From positions 1 through 55,616 of the forward strand of contig JABCYW010000026.1 in the NCBI GenBank assembly GCA_013289985.1: a stretch of DNA of 55,616 nucleotides. Direction: 5' to 3'. The stretch is from Betaproteobacteria bacterium (GTDB taxonomy: Bacteria; Pseudomonadota; Gammaproteobacteria; Burkholderiales; Burkholderiaceae_C). Made by a program: the position numbers and the translations under genes. Shown here in pieces: positions 1 through 8,896 of the stretch; the first letter of the stretch is position 1; the number at the start of each line of letters is the position of its first letter. The notes beneath the pieces are model-generated. The model saw only the letters and a list, made by a program, of their open reading frames with translations. It was not told the DNA's origin and made no database searches.

Positions 1-331
1 CGCGCTCGCGTTCGGCCGGCGGCAGGTCGGCGCGCACGAGCAGGTGCTGGTGCACGCGCACCGAGCGCTCGAACTCGCCGCGGCGGCGGAACAGGTTGCC
101 CAGCGCGAAGTGCAGCTCGGTGGTGTCCGGGTCGTTCTGCACCGTCTCGATGAAGGCGTCGATCGCCTTGTCCTGCTGTTCGTTGAGCAGCAGCGACAGG
201 CCCTTGTAGTAGGCCTTGGGCGAGCCGCTGGTCTCGCGGCGCATCTGGCGCAGGTCGAAGCGCGAGCCCAGCCAGCCGAGGATGAAGAACAGCGGCAGGC
301 CCAGCAGGAACCACTGATAGTCAAAGTCCAT
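1..331 (-). CDS. lapB: LapB (YciM) lipopolysaccharide assembly protein, N-terminal part
   Basis: The window edge cuts this gene; only about 110 N-terminal residues are visible. The protein starts MDFDYQWFLLGLPLFF, a single N-terminal membrane anchor (about residues 5-25), followed by a basic stretch and then TPR-type helices (AYYKGLSLLLNEQQDKAI, then the ELHFALGNLFRRRGE repeat). This is the architecture of LapB/YciM, which in E. coli controls LpxC turnover by FtsH and so balances LPS with phospholipid synthesis. The start codon lies inside the end of lapA (11-nt overlap), so the two are translationally coupled, as in the usual lapAB operon. The C-terminal TPRs and rubredoxin-like metal domain fall outside the window. 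Confidence 0.9.
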   Translation of the reverse strand, partial: MDFDYQWFLLGLPLFFILGWLGSRFDLRQMRRETSGSPKAYYKGLSLLLNEQQDKAIDAFIETVQNDPDTTELHFALGNLFRRRGEFERSVRVHQHLLVRADLPPAERER

Positions 332-626
332 CGCGCACCACCATCGCGTCGGGAGCCACGGGCGCGGCGGGCAGGGCCGCCGGCGCGGGCACGACCGTGG
401 TCTCGAGGCGTCTGGCGCGGCGGCGGTGGCGCCACCAGGCCGGCGTCATCGCCAGCACGCCGAACACCGTGCCGGCCACGAAGGCCGCCAGCACGATGAT
501 GACCAGGGGCGCCGTCCAGGCGTACGAGAAGAACCAGTTCACCGTCACGGGCTGCTGGTTGTTGATCGCGAACGCGACCAGCACGAAGAAGATGAAGCCC
601 CGCAGGACGTAGGTCAGGATGCGCAT
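321..626 (-). CDS. lapA: LapA-domain inner-membrane protein (DUF1049)
   Basis: A 101-residue protein with two membrane helices (about residues 5-22, VLRGFIFFVLVAFAINN, and 40-62, APLVIIVLAAFVAGTVFG), a WWRHRRRARR basic stop after helix 2 and a Pro/Ala-rich tail. The INNQQPVTVNWFF segment between the helices is typical of LapA/YciS (DUF1049). It partners LapB in LPS assembly in enterobacteria. The start MRILTYVLRG was chosen over an upstream in-frame start because the added 52 residues are low-complexity and lack family resemblance. The gene overlaps the lapB start by 11 nt. Confidence 0.88.
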   Translation of the reverse strand: MRILTYVLRGFIFFVLVAFAINNQQPVTVNWFFSYAWTAPLVIIVLAAFVAGTVFGVLAMTPAWWRHRRRARRLETTVVPAPAALPAAPVAPDAMVVRDGL

Positions 627-814
627 TGTCGGTTTGGCGCCTCCGGGCGCCGATGCAGCGGATTCTACGAAGGGTGGAGGCGTTTTACGGTCGAGTTCGA
701 ATTGTTTCTCCGCGGGGCGGGAAGAATCCCGCGGCGTCGACCCGGCCGGCCAGTGTGCCACCCGGATGCGTTGCGGCGACACTGCACCGTGTGCCCCGAA
801 CCCGCCCGCGCTCG

Positions 815-2014
815 ATGACCCTCAGAAGCTCCGCCGCCAACGCCCGCCTGATCTACACCGGCGTCGCGCTGGCCTCCGGCGGCATCGCGTTCTACGTCCC
901 GCTGCTGCTGTCGGCGGTAGGCCTGGCGCACTCGGGCGCCTGGGCTGCCGCGATCCTGTTCGGCACCAACCTGGGCCGGCTGGCCGGCTCGCACGTGGCC
1001 AGCCGGCGCGGCGCGCTCGCCCAGCGCCGCGGGGTCATCGTCGGCACCATCGTTGTCGAGGGCCTGGCGCTGTTCAGCATGGCCTTCCTGGCCGCGCCAT
1101 GGATGCTGGTGGCGGTGGCCACCGTGGCCGGGCTGGGCAGCGGCCTGTCGTTTCCCGGCATGAAGAACGCGCTGCTGCGCCTGGACGGGCTGGCGCCGAG
1201 CCGTGCGTTCGCGGGACTGTCGATGTCGCTGCGCATGGGCATGGCGGGCGGCTACCTCGCCGGCGCGCTGGTGGGTGGCAACCACCTCGTGGCGGTGTTC
1301 TCGGTGCTGCTGGCGATGTTCCTCGCCTACGCCGGCTGCATGCGCGTGGTGCTGCGAGACATCGAATCGGCGCCCGCGGTCGCGCCGCTCGCCAGCGCCG
1401 CGGGCATCGCCCCGGCCCCGGCACCGGCGCCGGCGGAGCTGGCCTGGCTGATGGCCGCCAACGTGGCGTTCTGGTTCCTGACGATCCAGCCCACCGTGAC
1501 GATGAGCCTGTACGTGCCGCGCTACGTGCCGACGCTGCCGGTGTCCACCACCTACTGGGTCACGACCGTCACCGTGCTGCTGCTGCAGTTGCGGGTGACC
1601 GCGATGGCGCGCGGCACGGCCGGGCACCTGCGCTTCCTGTTCGTGGGCATCTGGTGCATGCTGGCCGCCTTCTGCGCGATGGCCCTGGCGGGCGGCCATG
1701 TGGGGCCGGTGCTTGCGGCGGCCGTGCTGCTGGCGCTGTCGCAGGTGTTCTACGGGCCGTCGTTCGACGTGCTGGTCTCGAGCGGCGCCCGCGCGCGCGG
1801 GCTCGACACCGGCGAGGCGCTCGCGCGCCAGCACTTCTGGCAGAACCTGGGCATGATGACCGGCAGCCTCGCGGCCGGGGCCCTGTTCGACCTCGGCGTG
1901 CGCTGGGCATGGCCGGCGTTCGGCTGGCTGGTGCTGGCCGCCGGGGCGCTGGCGATGCTGGCCGGCCTGGGCCTGGCGACACGGCGCGCGGGGGCGACGA
2001 CGCAGGCAGCCTGA
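815..2014 (+). CDS. MFS transporter
   Basis: A 399-residue polytopic membrane protein with about 12 hydrophobic segments in two halves, separated by a cytoplasmic Ala/Pro-rich loop (about residues 190-210). That is the layout of the major facilitator superfamily. The first loop has NLGRLAGSHVASRRGALAQRR, resembling the MFS loop 2-3 motif. Substrate cannot be read from the sequence. The ATG at 815 starts just ahead of the first helix (NARLIYTGVALASGGIAF); longer in-frame starts back to 626 would add 63 basic residues that overlap the lapA start region and were rejected. It is divergent from lapA and shares a 188-bp intergenic region with it. Confidence 0.8.
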   Translation: MTLRSSAANARLIYTGVALASGGIAFYVPLLLSAVGLAHSGAWAAAILFGTNLGRLAGSHVASRRGALAQRRGVIVGTIVVEGLALFSMAFLAAPWMLVAVATVAGLGSGLSFPGMKNALLRLDGLAPSRAFAGLSMSLRMGMAGGYLAGALVGGNHLVAVFSVLLAMFLAYAGCMRVVLRDIESAPAVAPLASAAGIAPAPAPAPAELAWLMAANVAFWFLTIQPTVTMSLYVPRYVPTLPVSTTYWVTTVTVLLLQLRVTAMARGTAGHLRFLFVGIWCMLAAFCAMALAGGHVGPVLAAAVLLALSQVFYGPSFDVLVSSGARARGLDTGEALARQHFWQNLGMMTGSLAAGALFDLGVRWAWPAFGWLVLAAGALAMLAGLGLATRRAGATTQAA

Positions 2015-2231
2015 GCCGGCGCCGCGCGGCGCAGCGCCCGGCTCACCCGGACCGCCAGCTCCGCCATCGCGCACGCCGCGGCCACCGCCGCGCCATCGCA
2101 CAGCCAGCGCGTGAACAGCACCTCGCCGATGTCCGCGGCGGCCGCCCAGAGCGACGCCACCGCGCCCGAGAGCACGCGCGCGGCGAAGGCGGGCGAGGCC
2201 GCGGCGCCGGCGGGGACGGGCGCGCGGGCCA

Positions 2232-2654
2232 TCATGCGCCCGCAGGCGGCGCCTGCTCGGCGAGCGCCTTCAGCGCGGCCAGCACCTCCGGGAAGTCGGC
2301 GGTGACGAGCGGTCCCAGCGTCGCGGCCTCGGGCCCCTCGACGCGGATCGCATAAGTGATGCGGGTGCCGCCGGCCGGCAGCGCGTGCAGCTCGTGCGAG
2401 ACCAGGAAGCGGGTGTCCTCCAGGAGGGTCTCGTCGACGAAGGCCTCATCCGGGCGCACGTCGCGCAGCGTGCTGCGCAAGGCGTCCATGCCGGGTGGCT
2501 TCATGGCTAAGGTCGAGCCGGCGGCGAACGGGCCGTTGAGCGAGGCGCGCTCGATGCCGGCGTTCCAGTTCGTCCAGCCGGCCACGTCCTCGAACAGGCG
2601 CCACAGGGCCTGGGGCGAGGCGGCGGTGGCGATGCTGGCGGTGGCTGTCCACAT
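2232..2654 (-). CDS. SRPBCC-family (polyketide cyclase/dehydrase-like) protein
   Basis: A 140-residue protein beginning MWTATASIATAASPQALWRL, the first strand and helix of a START/SRPBCC fold, with the family's DVAGWTNWNAGIE motif near residue 25 and a long C-terminal helix (FPEVLAALKALAEQ). Such proteins bind hydrophobic ligands; the ligand here is unknown. The start at 2654 is supported by a strong ribosome site (AGGAGAG, 5 nt upstream); the longer open frame upstream has no comparable signal. It stands alone, convergent with the MFS gene. Confidence 0.8.
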   Translation of the reverse strand: MWTATASIATAASPQALWRLFEDVAGWTNWNAGIERASLNGPFAAGSTLAMKPPGMDALRSTLRDVRPDEAFVDETLLEDTRFLVSHELHALPAGGTRITYAIRVEGPEAATLGPLVTADFPEVLAALKALAEQAPPAGA

Positions 2655-2840
2655 GGTCTTCTCTCCTGGCTTTGTTGTCGTTGCAGCCATTGGACGAGAG
2701 GACTCCTGACAGCGTTCTGTCAGCAGCCGCCGGCTTCCCGGTTCGCCTCCCGCGCCTGGCTGGCGCGATCGTTCCTGACAACGACGCTCGGGAGGGCCGG
2801 ATTTGGACATCGCGCTCGCGAACTTGATGCCCGAAAATGA

Positions 2841-2861
2841 AAAAAGGCGCCCGCGGGCGCC
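2841..2861 (-). terminator. Distal copy of a tandem intrinsic terminator after ihfB
   Basis: A perfect 16-nt palindrome (GGCGCCCGCGGGCGCC) flanked on the plus strand by AAAAA, which reads as a stem followed by TTTTT on the minus strand. It is the second of two near-identical units downstream of ihfB. It may also act as a bidirectional insulator. Confidence 0.75.
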
Positions 2862-2869
2862 CAGAAACG

Positions 2870-2890
2870 AAAAAGGCGCCCGCGGGCGCC
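2870..2890 (-). terminator. Proximal copy of a tandem intrinsic terminator after ihfB
   Basis: The same 16-nt palindrome plus T-tract (minus strand), 8 nt beyond the ihfB stop codon. It ends the rpsA-ihfB transcript. The copy is identical to the distal unit over about 21 nt, so one probably arose by local duplication. Confidence 0.85.
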
Positions 2891-2897
2891 TTGGAGG

Positions 2898-3200
2898 TCA
2901 CGTCTTGTCGACGGCCGGAAGCTGCTTGTCGACGGCCTCTCGCAAGGCCTTGCCCGGCTTGAAGTGGGGCACCAGCTTTTCAGGGATGGTGACCTGCTCG
3001 CCCGAGCGCGGGTTGCGGCCCATGCGCGGCGGGCGCCGGCTGATCGAGAAACTGCCGAAGCCGCGGATCTCGATGCGGTGCCCGCGCGCGAGCGCATCGG
3101 ACATCGCATCGAGCACGGTCTTGACCGCGAACTCGGTGTCACGCGAAGTGATCTGCGTGAAACGCTCAGCGAGCTGAGCGACGAGGTCGGACCGCGTCAT
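2898..3200 (-). CDS. ihfB: Integration host factor subunit beta
   Basis: A 100-residue HU/IHF-fold DNA-bending protein. It begins [14 protein letters not shown] and contains the arm motif [13 protein letters not shown] (about residues 61-73), in which Pro intercalates into DNA, and the RRPPRMGRN segment characteristic of IHF-beta rather than HU. It heterodimerises with IHF-alpha and acts in replication, site-specific recombination and sigma-54 promoters. It lies 6 nt downstream of rpsA, the conserved rpsA-ihfB arrangement of proteobacteria, and is followed by a double terminator. Confidence 0.97.
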   Translation of the reverse strand: MTRSDLVAQLAERFTQITSRDTEFAVKTVLDAMSDALARGHRIEIRGFGSFSISRRPPRMGRNPRSGEQVTIPEKLVPHFKPGKALREAVDKQLPAVDKT

Positions 3201-3206
3201 CGACGA

Positions 3207-4925
3207 TTACTCGGGCTTGCCACCATCAAGCTTGGCGCGCAGCAGGGCGCCCAGGCTCGTCGTGCCGGCGTTCTCACGTTCGTTCGTCGAGGAGATGCGC
3301 TGCATGGCTTCCTGCTGGTCGACGTTGTCCTTGGCCTTGATCGACAGCTGGATCGAACGCGTCTTGCGGTCGACGTTGATGATCATGGCTTCGACTTCGT
3401 CGCCTTCCTTCAGGATCGAGCGGGCGTCTTCCACGCGGTCGCGGGTCAGTTCCGAGGCGCGCAGGTAGCCGGTGACGTCGTCGTTCAGCTGGATTTCAGC
3501 GCCACGCGGGTCGACGGTCTTGACCTTGCCGGTGACAACCGCGCCACGGTCGTTGACCGAGGTGTAGTTGGCGAACGGGTCGCCGTCCAGCTGCTTGATG
3601 CCCAGCGAGATGCGTTCGCGCTCGACGTCGATGCCCAGGACGACGGCTTCCACTTCCTGGCCCTTCTTGTAGTTGCGAACGGCGGCTTCGCCGGCTTCGT
3701 GCCACGAGAGGTCGGACAGGTGGACCAGGCCGTCGATGCCCTGGGCCAGGCCCACGAACACGCCGAAGTCGGTGATCGACTTGATGGGGCCGTGCACCTT
3801 GTCGCCACGATGGACGTTGGCGGCGAACTCTTCCCACGGGTTGGCGCGGCACTGCTTCATGCCCAGCGAGATGCGGCGCTTGTCTTCGTCGATCTCGAGG
3901 ACCATGACTTCGACTTCTTCGCCCAGGGTAACGGTCTTGGACGGGGCGACGTTCTTGTTCGTCCAGTCCATTTCCGAGACGTGCACCAGGCCTTCGATGC
4001 CCGGTTCGATCTCGACGAACGCGCCGTAGTCAGCGATGTTCGTGACCTTGCCGAACAGGCGGGTGCTGGTCGGGTAGCGGCGGGCAACGCCCATCCACGG
4101 ATCGTCGCCCAGCTGCTTCAGGCCCAGCGAGACGCGGTTCTTCTCGGCGTCGAACTTCAGGACCTTGGCGGTGAGTTCCTGGCCAACCGTCACGACTTCC
4201 GACGGGTGACGGACACGGCGCCAGGCCATGTCGGTGATGTGCAGCAGGCCGTCGATGCCGCCGAGGTCGACGAACGCGCCGTATTCGGTGATGTTCTTGA
4301 CCACGCCGTTGACGATGGCGCCTTCGGACAGGGTCTCGAGCAGCTTGGCGCGCTCTTCGCCCATGGAGGCCTCGACCACGGCACGGCGCGACAGCACGAC
4401 GTTGTTGCGCTTGCGGTCGAGCTTGATGACCTTGAATTCCATGGTCTTGCCCTCGAACGGGCTCATGTCCTTGACCGGACGCGTGTCCAGCAGGGAGCCC
4501 GGGAGGAAGGCGCGGATGCCGTTGACGAGCACCGTGAGGCCGCCCTTGACCTTGCCGCTGACCGTGCCGGTGACGAAGTCGCCGGACTCGAGCGCGGTCT
4601 CGAGCGACAGCCACGAGGCCAGGCGCTTGGCCTTGTCGCGCGACAGGATGGTGTCGCCGTAGCCGTTCTCGACGGCGTCGATCGCGACGGAAACGAAGTC
4701 ACCCACCTGGACTTCGACTTCGCCTTGATCGTTCTTGAACTCGTCGATGGGCACGTAGGCTTCGGACTTGAGGCCGGCGTTGACGACGACGAAGCTGTGA
4801 TCGATGCGCACCACTTCGGCAGTGATGACTTCGCCGGAGCGCATTTCGCTGCTCTTCAGCGACTCTTCGAACATCGCGGCGAAGGAATCGGGCGCGAAAT
4901 CGGTGATGGCTTGGGTCTTGGGCAT
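3207..4925 (-). CDS. rpsA: 30S ribosomal protein S1
   Basis: A 572-residue protein with six consecutive S1 (OB-fold) repeats. Successive copies of the G-x-V and [24 protein letters not shown] type motifs are visible, for example near residues 200, 285, 372 and 460. S1 tethers mRNA to the 30S subunit. The start [15 protein letters not shown] at 4925 has a good ribosome site (AGGAA, 8 nt upstream) and matches the family's N terminus; the much longer upstream frame is non-coding. It is transcribed with ihfB and lies downstream of the aroA-cmk fusion, with a 205-bp gap that can hold its own promoter. Confidence 0.98.
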   Translation of the reverse strand: MPKTQAITDFAPDSFAAMFEESLKSSEMRSGEVITAEVVRIDHSFVVVNAGLKSEAYVPIDEFKNDQGEVEVQVGDFVSVAIDAVENGYGDTILSRDKAKRLASWLSLETALESGDFVTGTVSGKVKGGLTVLVNGIRAFLPGSLLDTRPVKDMSPFEGKTMEFKVIKLDRKRNNVVLSRRAVVEASMGEERAKLLETLSEGAIVNGVVKNITEYGAFVDLGGIDGLLHITDMAWRRVRHPSEVVTVGQELTAKVLKFDAEKNRVSLGLKQLGDDPWMGVARRYPTSTRLFGKVTNIADYGAFVEIEPGIEGLVHVSEMDWTNKNVAPSKTVTLGEEVEVMVLEIDEDKRRISLGMKQCRANPWEEFAANVHRGDKVHGPIKSITDFGVFVGLAQGIDGLVHLSDLSWHEAGEAAVRNYKKGQEVEAVVLGIDVERERISLGIKQLDGDPFANYTSVNDRGAVVTGKVKTVDPRGAEIQLNDDVTGYLRASELTRDRVEDARSILKEGDEVEAMIINVDRKTRSIQLSIKAKDNVDQQEAMQRISSTNERENAGTTSLGALLRAKLDGGKPE

Positions 4926-5130
4926 TTGTATTTCCTGAGGGCCGGCGAAGGCGGACGAAACGACGAGCGCTGCCGGCGGATTGCAACCCGGAGAGGGTGC
5001 AGGGTTAGGGTGGAACGTTCGTCGCCCCGAACCGGACGGGGAGTCTCGGTTCGACGTTTCCGGCGGCGCCTGCAAGGGCGCCTGGGGAAACCGGCGACGG
5101 GCTTCTTGGCCGCCTTGCGGCGACCGGGGA

Positions 5131-7158
5131 CTACATGCGGCGCTTGTTCCAGGCTTCGAGCACGGCCTCGACGCCTTCGTCGATGGACATGCCGGAGTTG
5201 TCGAGCAAGACCGCATCCTCTGCCGGCTTCAGGGGCGCGACGGCGCGATTCTGGTCGCGCTCGTCCCGCGCCCGGAGGTCTGCGAGAAGACTGTCGATAT
5301 TAGCAGGAATACCCCGGGAAATCAATTGGTTATGCCGGCGGGTGGCCCGCGTCTCCACGCTGGCGGTGAGGAACACCTTCAACGGCGCACCCGGGAACAC
5401 GACCGTGCCCATGTCGCGGCCGTCGGCCACCAGGCCCGGCAGGCGGCGGAAGTCCAGCTGCAGTCCGTGCAGCGCGTGGCGCACGGCCGAATGCACGGAG
5501 ATGCGCGAGGCGAGGCTGCCGGTCTCCTCCAGGCGCAGCGCGTCGGTGACGTCCTGGCCGGCGAGGAACGCGCGGCCGGCGTCGAAGCGCAGATCCAGCC
5601 GGGCGGCCAGGAAAGCCACCGCCGCCGCGTCGGACGGATCCACGCCGGCCTGCTGCACCGCCAGCGCCGTGGCGCGGTACAGCGCGCCGGAATCGAGCAG
5701 CGCGTAGCCCAGGCGGCGCGCCACCTCGGAGGCCAGCGTGCCCTTGCCCGACGCGGTGGGGCCGTCGATGGCAATGACCGGGATGTCGGCCTCGGCCACC
5801 GTCGCCAGGCCGAACAGGGCCTCGAAGTAGTCGGGGAAGGTCTTGGCCACGCACTGCGGGTCGAGGATGCGCACCGGGCGCGGCGGCGTGGCGCCGGCCA
5901 GCGCGTTGAACGCGGCCAGCGACAGGCACATGGCCATGCGGTGGTCGTCGTAGGTGTGGATGACGCCGGCCCGCCAGTGCGCGGGCGAGGCGGGCGGGGT
6001 CACCTCGATGAAGTCGGGGCCCTCGACGACCGTGCCGCCCATCTTGCGCAGCTCGGCGGCCATCGCGGCGATGCGGTCGGTCTCCTTCACGCGCCAGCTG
6101 GCGATGTTGGTCAGGCGCGTGGTGCCGTCTGCGTAGAGGCCCATCACCGCCAGCGTCATCGCGGCGTCGGGGATGTGGTTGCAGTCGAGCGTGATGGCCT
6201 TGAGCGGCCAGGCGCCGCGGCGTACCTCCAGCCAGCCGGCGCCGCCTTCCACGCGCGCGCCCATCGCGCGGGCGGCGTCGACGAAGCGGATGTCGCCCTG
6301 GATCGAGTCCAGGCCCACGCCCTCGATGCGCACGGGCGCCTCGGTGCCGGCCAGCGCGCCCAGCGCCACGAAGTACGACGCCGACGAGGCATCGGCCTCG
6401 ACGTGGATGGCGCCCGGCGAGCGGTACTGCGAGCCGCGTGGCAGCGTGAAGGAGGCCCAGGGGTCGGCCGGGTCGCGCTCGACCACGATGCCGAAGCGCG
6501 CGAGCAGGTTCAGCGTGATGTCGATGTAGGGCTTGGAGATCAGCTCGCCCTCGACTGCGATGGTGATCGCGCGGTCGGCGGTGGCCAGCGGCAGGGCCAG
6601 CAGCAGCGCGGTGAGGAACTGGCTGGACACGTCGCCGCGCACGCGCACGGGCTCGTGGGTGGACACGGGCGCCGCGCGGCCGTGGCCCACGCGCAGCGGC
6701 GGATAGCCGGCGTTGCCCAGGTATTGCACCGGGCAGCCCAACTGGCGCAGCGCGTCCACCAGGTCGCCGATGGGACGCTCGTGCATGCGCGGCACGCCCG
6801 AAAGCTCGAACTCGCCGCCCTGCAGCGTGGCCAGCATCGCCAGTGCCGCGGTGAGCGGACGCATCGCCGTGCCGGCGTTGCCCAGGAACAGCCTGGCCTG
6901 CTTCACCGGCAGCGCGCCGCCGATGCCCGTGACGTGCAGCACCGCGCCGTCGCGGCGCAGGCCGCAGCCGAGCGCCTCGAGCGCGGCCAGCATCACGCGG
7001 GTGTCGTCGGAATCGAGCAGGTCGTGCACGGCCGTCGTGCCGGCGGCCAGGCCGGCCAGCAGCAGCACGCGGTTGGAGATGCTCTTGGAGCCGGGCAGGC
7101 GCACGCGGCCGGCGGCCGAGCGAAGGGGCGGGATGTCGAGGAAGGGGATCGCGTACAT
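5131..7158 (-). CDS. aroA-cmk: Bifunctional EPSP synthase / cytidylate kinase
   Basis: A single 675-residue frame encodes two enzymes. Residues 1 to about 445 are 5-enolpyruvylshikimate-3-phosphate synthase (Aro[18 protein letters not shown] near residue 20, [13 protein letters not shown] near 90, and YDDHRMAM near 405), the sixth shikimate-pathway step. Residues about 458-675 are cytidylate kinase (Cmk: P-loop [37 protein letters not shown]), which phosphorylates CMP/dCMP. The linker is only about 12 residues and no stop or frameshift separates them. The neighbouring order tyrA > aroA-cmk > rpsA is the usual order with the two genes joined. The start codon is uncertain: ATG at 7158 ([12 protein letters not shown]) fits the family but has no Shine-Dalgarno, and an in-frame GTG at 7206 is possible. 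Confidence 0.95.
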   Translation of the reverse strand: MYAIPFLDIPPLRSAAGRVRLPGSKSISNRVLLLAGLAAGTTAVHDLLDSDDTRVMLAALEALGCGLRRDGAVLHVTGIGGALPVKQARLFLGNAGTAMRPLTAALAMLATLQGGEFELSGVPRMHERPIGDLVDALRQLGCPVQYLGNAGYPPLRVGHGRAAPVSTHEPVRVRGDVSSQFLTALLLALPLATADRAITIAVEGELISKPYIDITLNLLARFGIVVERDPADPWASFTLPRGSQYRSPGAIHVEADASSASYFVALGALAGTEAPVRIEGVGLDSIQGDIRFVDAARAMGARVEGGAGWLEVRRGAWPLKAITLDCNHIPDAAMTLAVMGLYADGTTRLTNIASWRVKETDRIAAMAAELRKMGGTVVEGPDFIEVTPPASPAHWRAGVIHTYDDHRMAMCLSLAAFNALAGATPPRPVRILDPQCVAKTFPDYFEALFGLATVAEADIPVIAIDGPTASGKGTLASEVARRLGYALLDSGALYRATALAVQQAGVDPSDAAAVAFLAARLDLRFDAGRAFLAGQDVTDALRLEETGSLASRISVHSAVRHALHGLQLDFRRLPGLVADGRDMGTVVFPGAPLKVFLTASVETRATRRHNQLISRGIPANIDSLLADLRARDERDQNRAVAPLKPAEDAVLLDNSGMSIDEGVEAVLEAWNKRRM

Positions 7159-7220
7159 GCAGGAGGAGGAATTTTGCGCTGTGACCTCGGGAAGCGAGGG
7201 TCGCACCCGAGCCTAACCGA

Positions 7221-7260
7221 GCTCCCCCTCGGGGGGGCAGCGACGGGAGGAGCGAGGGGG
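7221..7260. repeat. GC-rich intergenic palindrome
   Basis: In the gap between tyrA and aroA-cmk, a CTCCCCCTCGGGGGGG hairpin is followed by GACGGGAGGAGCGAGGGGG. This style of C-run/G-run palindromic filler is common between genes in Comamonadaceae. It could be a dispersed repeat or a weak attenuator between the two genes; I cannot count genome copies here. Confidence 0.3.
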
Positions 7261-7263
7261 TCG

Positions 7264-8121
7264 TCATTTCTTCCAGTTGGAGCGGCCGGCGGCGGCCTCT
7301 TTGATCAGCGCCTCGATGACGTCGGCCTTGCCTTCGCGCATCGCCGACTCGAACTTGAAGAGCTGCGTCTTGAACAGCTCGGCCTGCGCGAGCACCTGCG
7401 CGCGGTTGGCCAGCAGCACGTCGCGCCAGACGGCGGAGTCGCTGGCGGCGATGCGCGTGAAGTCGCGGAAGCCCGGGCCGGCCAGGTCGAGGAACTGCGC
7501 GCCCTCGGGCTGGTGCGCCACGCCCAGGTAGGCGGCGAAGGCGAGCAGGTGCGGCAGGTGGCTGACGGCGGCGAAGGCGGCGTCGTGCGCGTCGGGCGTC
7601 ATCACGCGCACCTGCGCGCCGATGCCCGTCCACGCGGCGCGCGCGCGCTCGATGAGGTTCATGTCGGTCTCGAGCACCGGCGTGAGCACGACCTGGCAGT
7701 CCTGGTACAGCGCGGCGTCGGCGTGCGTGATGCCGGCCACTTCCTTGCCGGCGATCGGGTGCGCCGGCACGAAGCTGGGCAGGCGCTCGCGCAGCACGCG
7801 GCGCGCGGCCTCGACGACGTTGCCCTTGGTGCTGCCCACGTCCATGAACAGCGTGTTGGGGTGCACCAGGTGGCGGATCGCGCGCAGCGTGGCCTCGGTG
7901 GCCGCCACCGGCACGGCGATCAGCACGATGTCGGCGCCCGACACGGCCATCAGCGCCGATTCGGCCATCTGGTCGATGACCCCCATCTTCTGCGCCGCGA
8001 TCACCGTGGACGGCGACTTGCTGTAGCCCACCACGTGCTTCACGAGGCCGGCGCGCTTGAGCGCCAGGGCGAACGAGCCACCCATCAAACCGCAACCGAT
8101 CAGCCCTAGCTGCCTGAACAT
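7264..8121 (-). CDS. tyrA: Prephenate dehydrogenase (tyrosine biosynthesis)
   Basis: A 285-residue NAD(P)-dependent enzyme with an N-terminal Rossmann motif (GLIGCGLMGGSFALAL, residues 5-20), the central VGSTKGNVV and PAHPIAGKE motifs (catalytic His in the latter) and the helical C-terminal dimerisation domain (SHLPHLLAFA). It oxidatively decarboxylates prephenate to 4-hydroxyphenylpyruvate. It is a stand-alone TyrA without a chorismate-mutase domain. The start MFRQLGLIGCG at 8121 is set by the Rossmann fold; the 74 upstream in-frame residues are spurious. It leads the minus-strand tyrA/aroA-cmk/rpsA/ihfB block. Confidence 0.95.
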   Translation of the reverse strand: MFRQLGLIGCGLMGGSFALALKRAGLVKHVVGYSKSPSTVIAAQKMGVIDQMAESALMAVSGADIVLIAVPVAATEATLRAIRHLVHPNTLFMDVGSTKGNVVEAARRVLRERLPSFVPAHPIAGKEVAGITHADAALYQDCQVVLTPVLETDMNLIERARAAWTGIGAQVRVMTPDAHDAAFAAVSHLPHLLAFAAYLGVAHQPEGAQFLDLAGPGFRDFTRIAASDSAVWRDVLLANRAQVLAQAELFKTQLFKFESAMREGKADVIEALIKEAAAGRSNWKK

Positions 8122-8513
8122 CTGAAAATCTTTTCTATTGAAGACCAAGGCATGTCGAACCGCTGCAAACCGGTGCAGACATATTCGCGCAACGGAATCC
8201 ATTCCCGACGACGCGGTCGACATGGCGTCCATCCCGGGCCGTCCGGAAATCGAAGTTACAAAAGTAACAGCCATTCGGGCGGCGCGGGCGAACGCTGGCG
8301 ATATGACCGCGCAAGCACGGTCGAATACGCAATTTTTGCACATCCCGGCGGCCCTTCAGGCGGCAGCCCTGCGGGGCGGCGGGCTCGGCATGACCAATCT
8401 CTCGCTCCGGCGGTCATTCGCGGGAGATGAACGACGCCCACGTGAAGGATTCCGCGGCTAAACTCCGTCGCAACTGGGCATATTCGACCCGGCCCACATC
8501 TCAAGGATGGGTA
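8122..8513. other. Divergent intergenic region tyrA / hns
   Basis: 392 bp between divergently transcribed tyrA and hns. No credible ORF was found on either strand. A perfect inverted repeat GTTAC-AAAA-GTAAC lies at 8255-8268, roughly 134 bp upstream of tyrA and 246 bp upstream of hns. It could be an operator; no regulator can be assigned. Confidence 0.45.
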
Positions 8514-8831
8514 ATGGCAGACCTTCAGCAGCTGATTCGGCAAAAGGCCGATCTCGAGAGACAAATCGCGCAACTGAATTCAAAAGGGCGCCAGGAAGCG
8601 ATCGACGAGATTCGCAGGATCATGAACGAGCACGGGCTGACCAGCGAAGACATCGCGTCGCCCGCGCGGGCGCGCAAGGCCGGCCTGAAGCTCGACGGCA
8701 CCGAACGCAAGGCCGTCGCCGCCAAGTACAAGGACGGCCAGGGCAACCAGTGGACAGGCCGCGGGCTGAAGCCGCGCTGGCTCACCGCGGCGCTGGCGGC
8801 GGGCAGGAAGCTGGAAGACTTCGCGGTCTGA
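8514..8831 (+). CDS. H-NS family histone-like nucleoid-structuring protein
   Basis: A 105-residue protein with an N-terminal coiled-coil oligomerisation helix (QQLIRQKADLERQIAQLN, about residues 4-22), a linker, and the C-terminal H-NS DNA-binding motif (AAKYKDGQGNQWTGRGLKP, followed by RWLTAALAAGRKLEDFAV). It probably silences AT-rich horizontally acquired DNA. The start is set by the coiled coil and an AAGGA site 9 nt upstream. It is monocistronic, followed by a strong terminator, and inserted between tyrA and pheA in the opposite direction. Confidence 0.93.
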   Translation: MADLQQLIRQKADLERQIAQLNSKGRQEAIDEIRRIMNEHGLTSEDIASPARARKAGLKLDGTERKAVAAKYKDGQGNQWTGRGLKPRWLTAALAAGRKLEDFAV

Positions 8832-8853
8832 GGCCGAGCCGGTGCGATGACGA

Positions 8854-8874
8854 GGGAGCCGCGGCTCCCTTTTT
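8854..8874 (+). terminator. Intrinsic terminator of the H-NS-type gene
   Basis: Stem GGGAGCC-GC-GGCTCCC followed by TTTTT, 22 nt after the stop codon. Confidence 0.92.
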
Positions 8875-8896
8875 CGTCTTCGCCGCGCCGGCCGTT

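Noticed and set aside
1750-2235. Minus-strand open frame after the SRPBCC gene (ATGA overlap)
   Set aside because: The overlap with the SRPBCC stop is tempting, but most of the frame is antisense to the MFS gene and the composition is Ala/Arg-rich with no family. At best the first 70 codons could be real.
4981-8109. Very long plus-strand open frame (about 1040 codons) opposite aroA-cmk and tyrA
   Set aside because: Antisense shadow produced by high GC. It is very rich in Arg/His/Gly/Ala with no family, and the opposite strand has two well-known enzymes.
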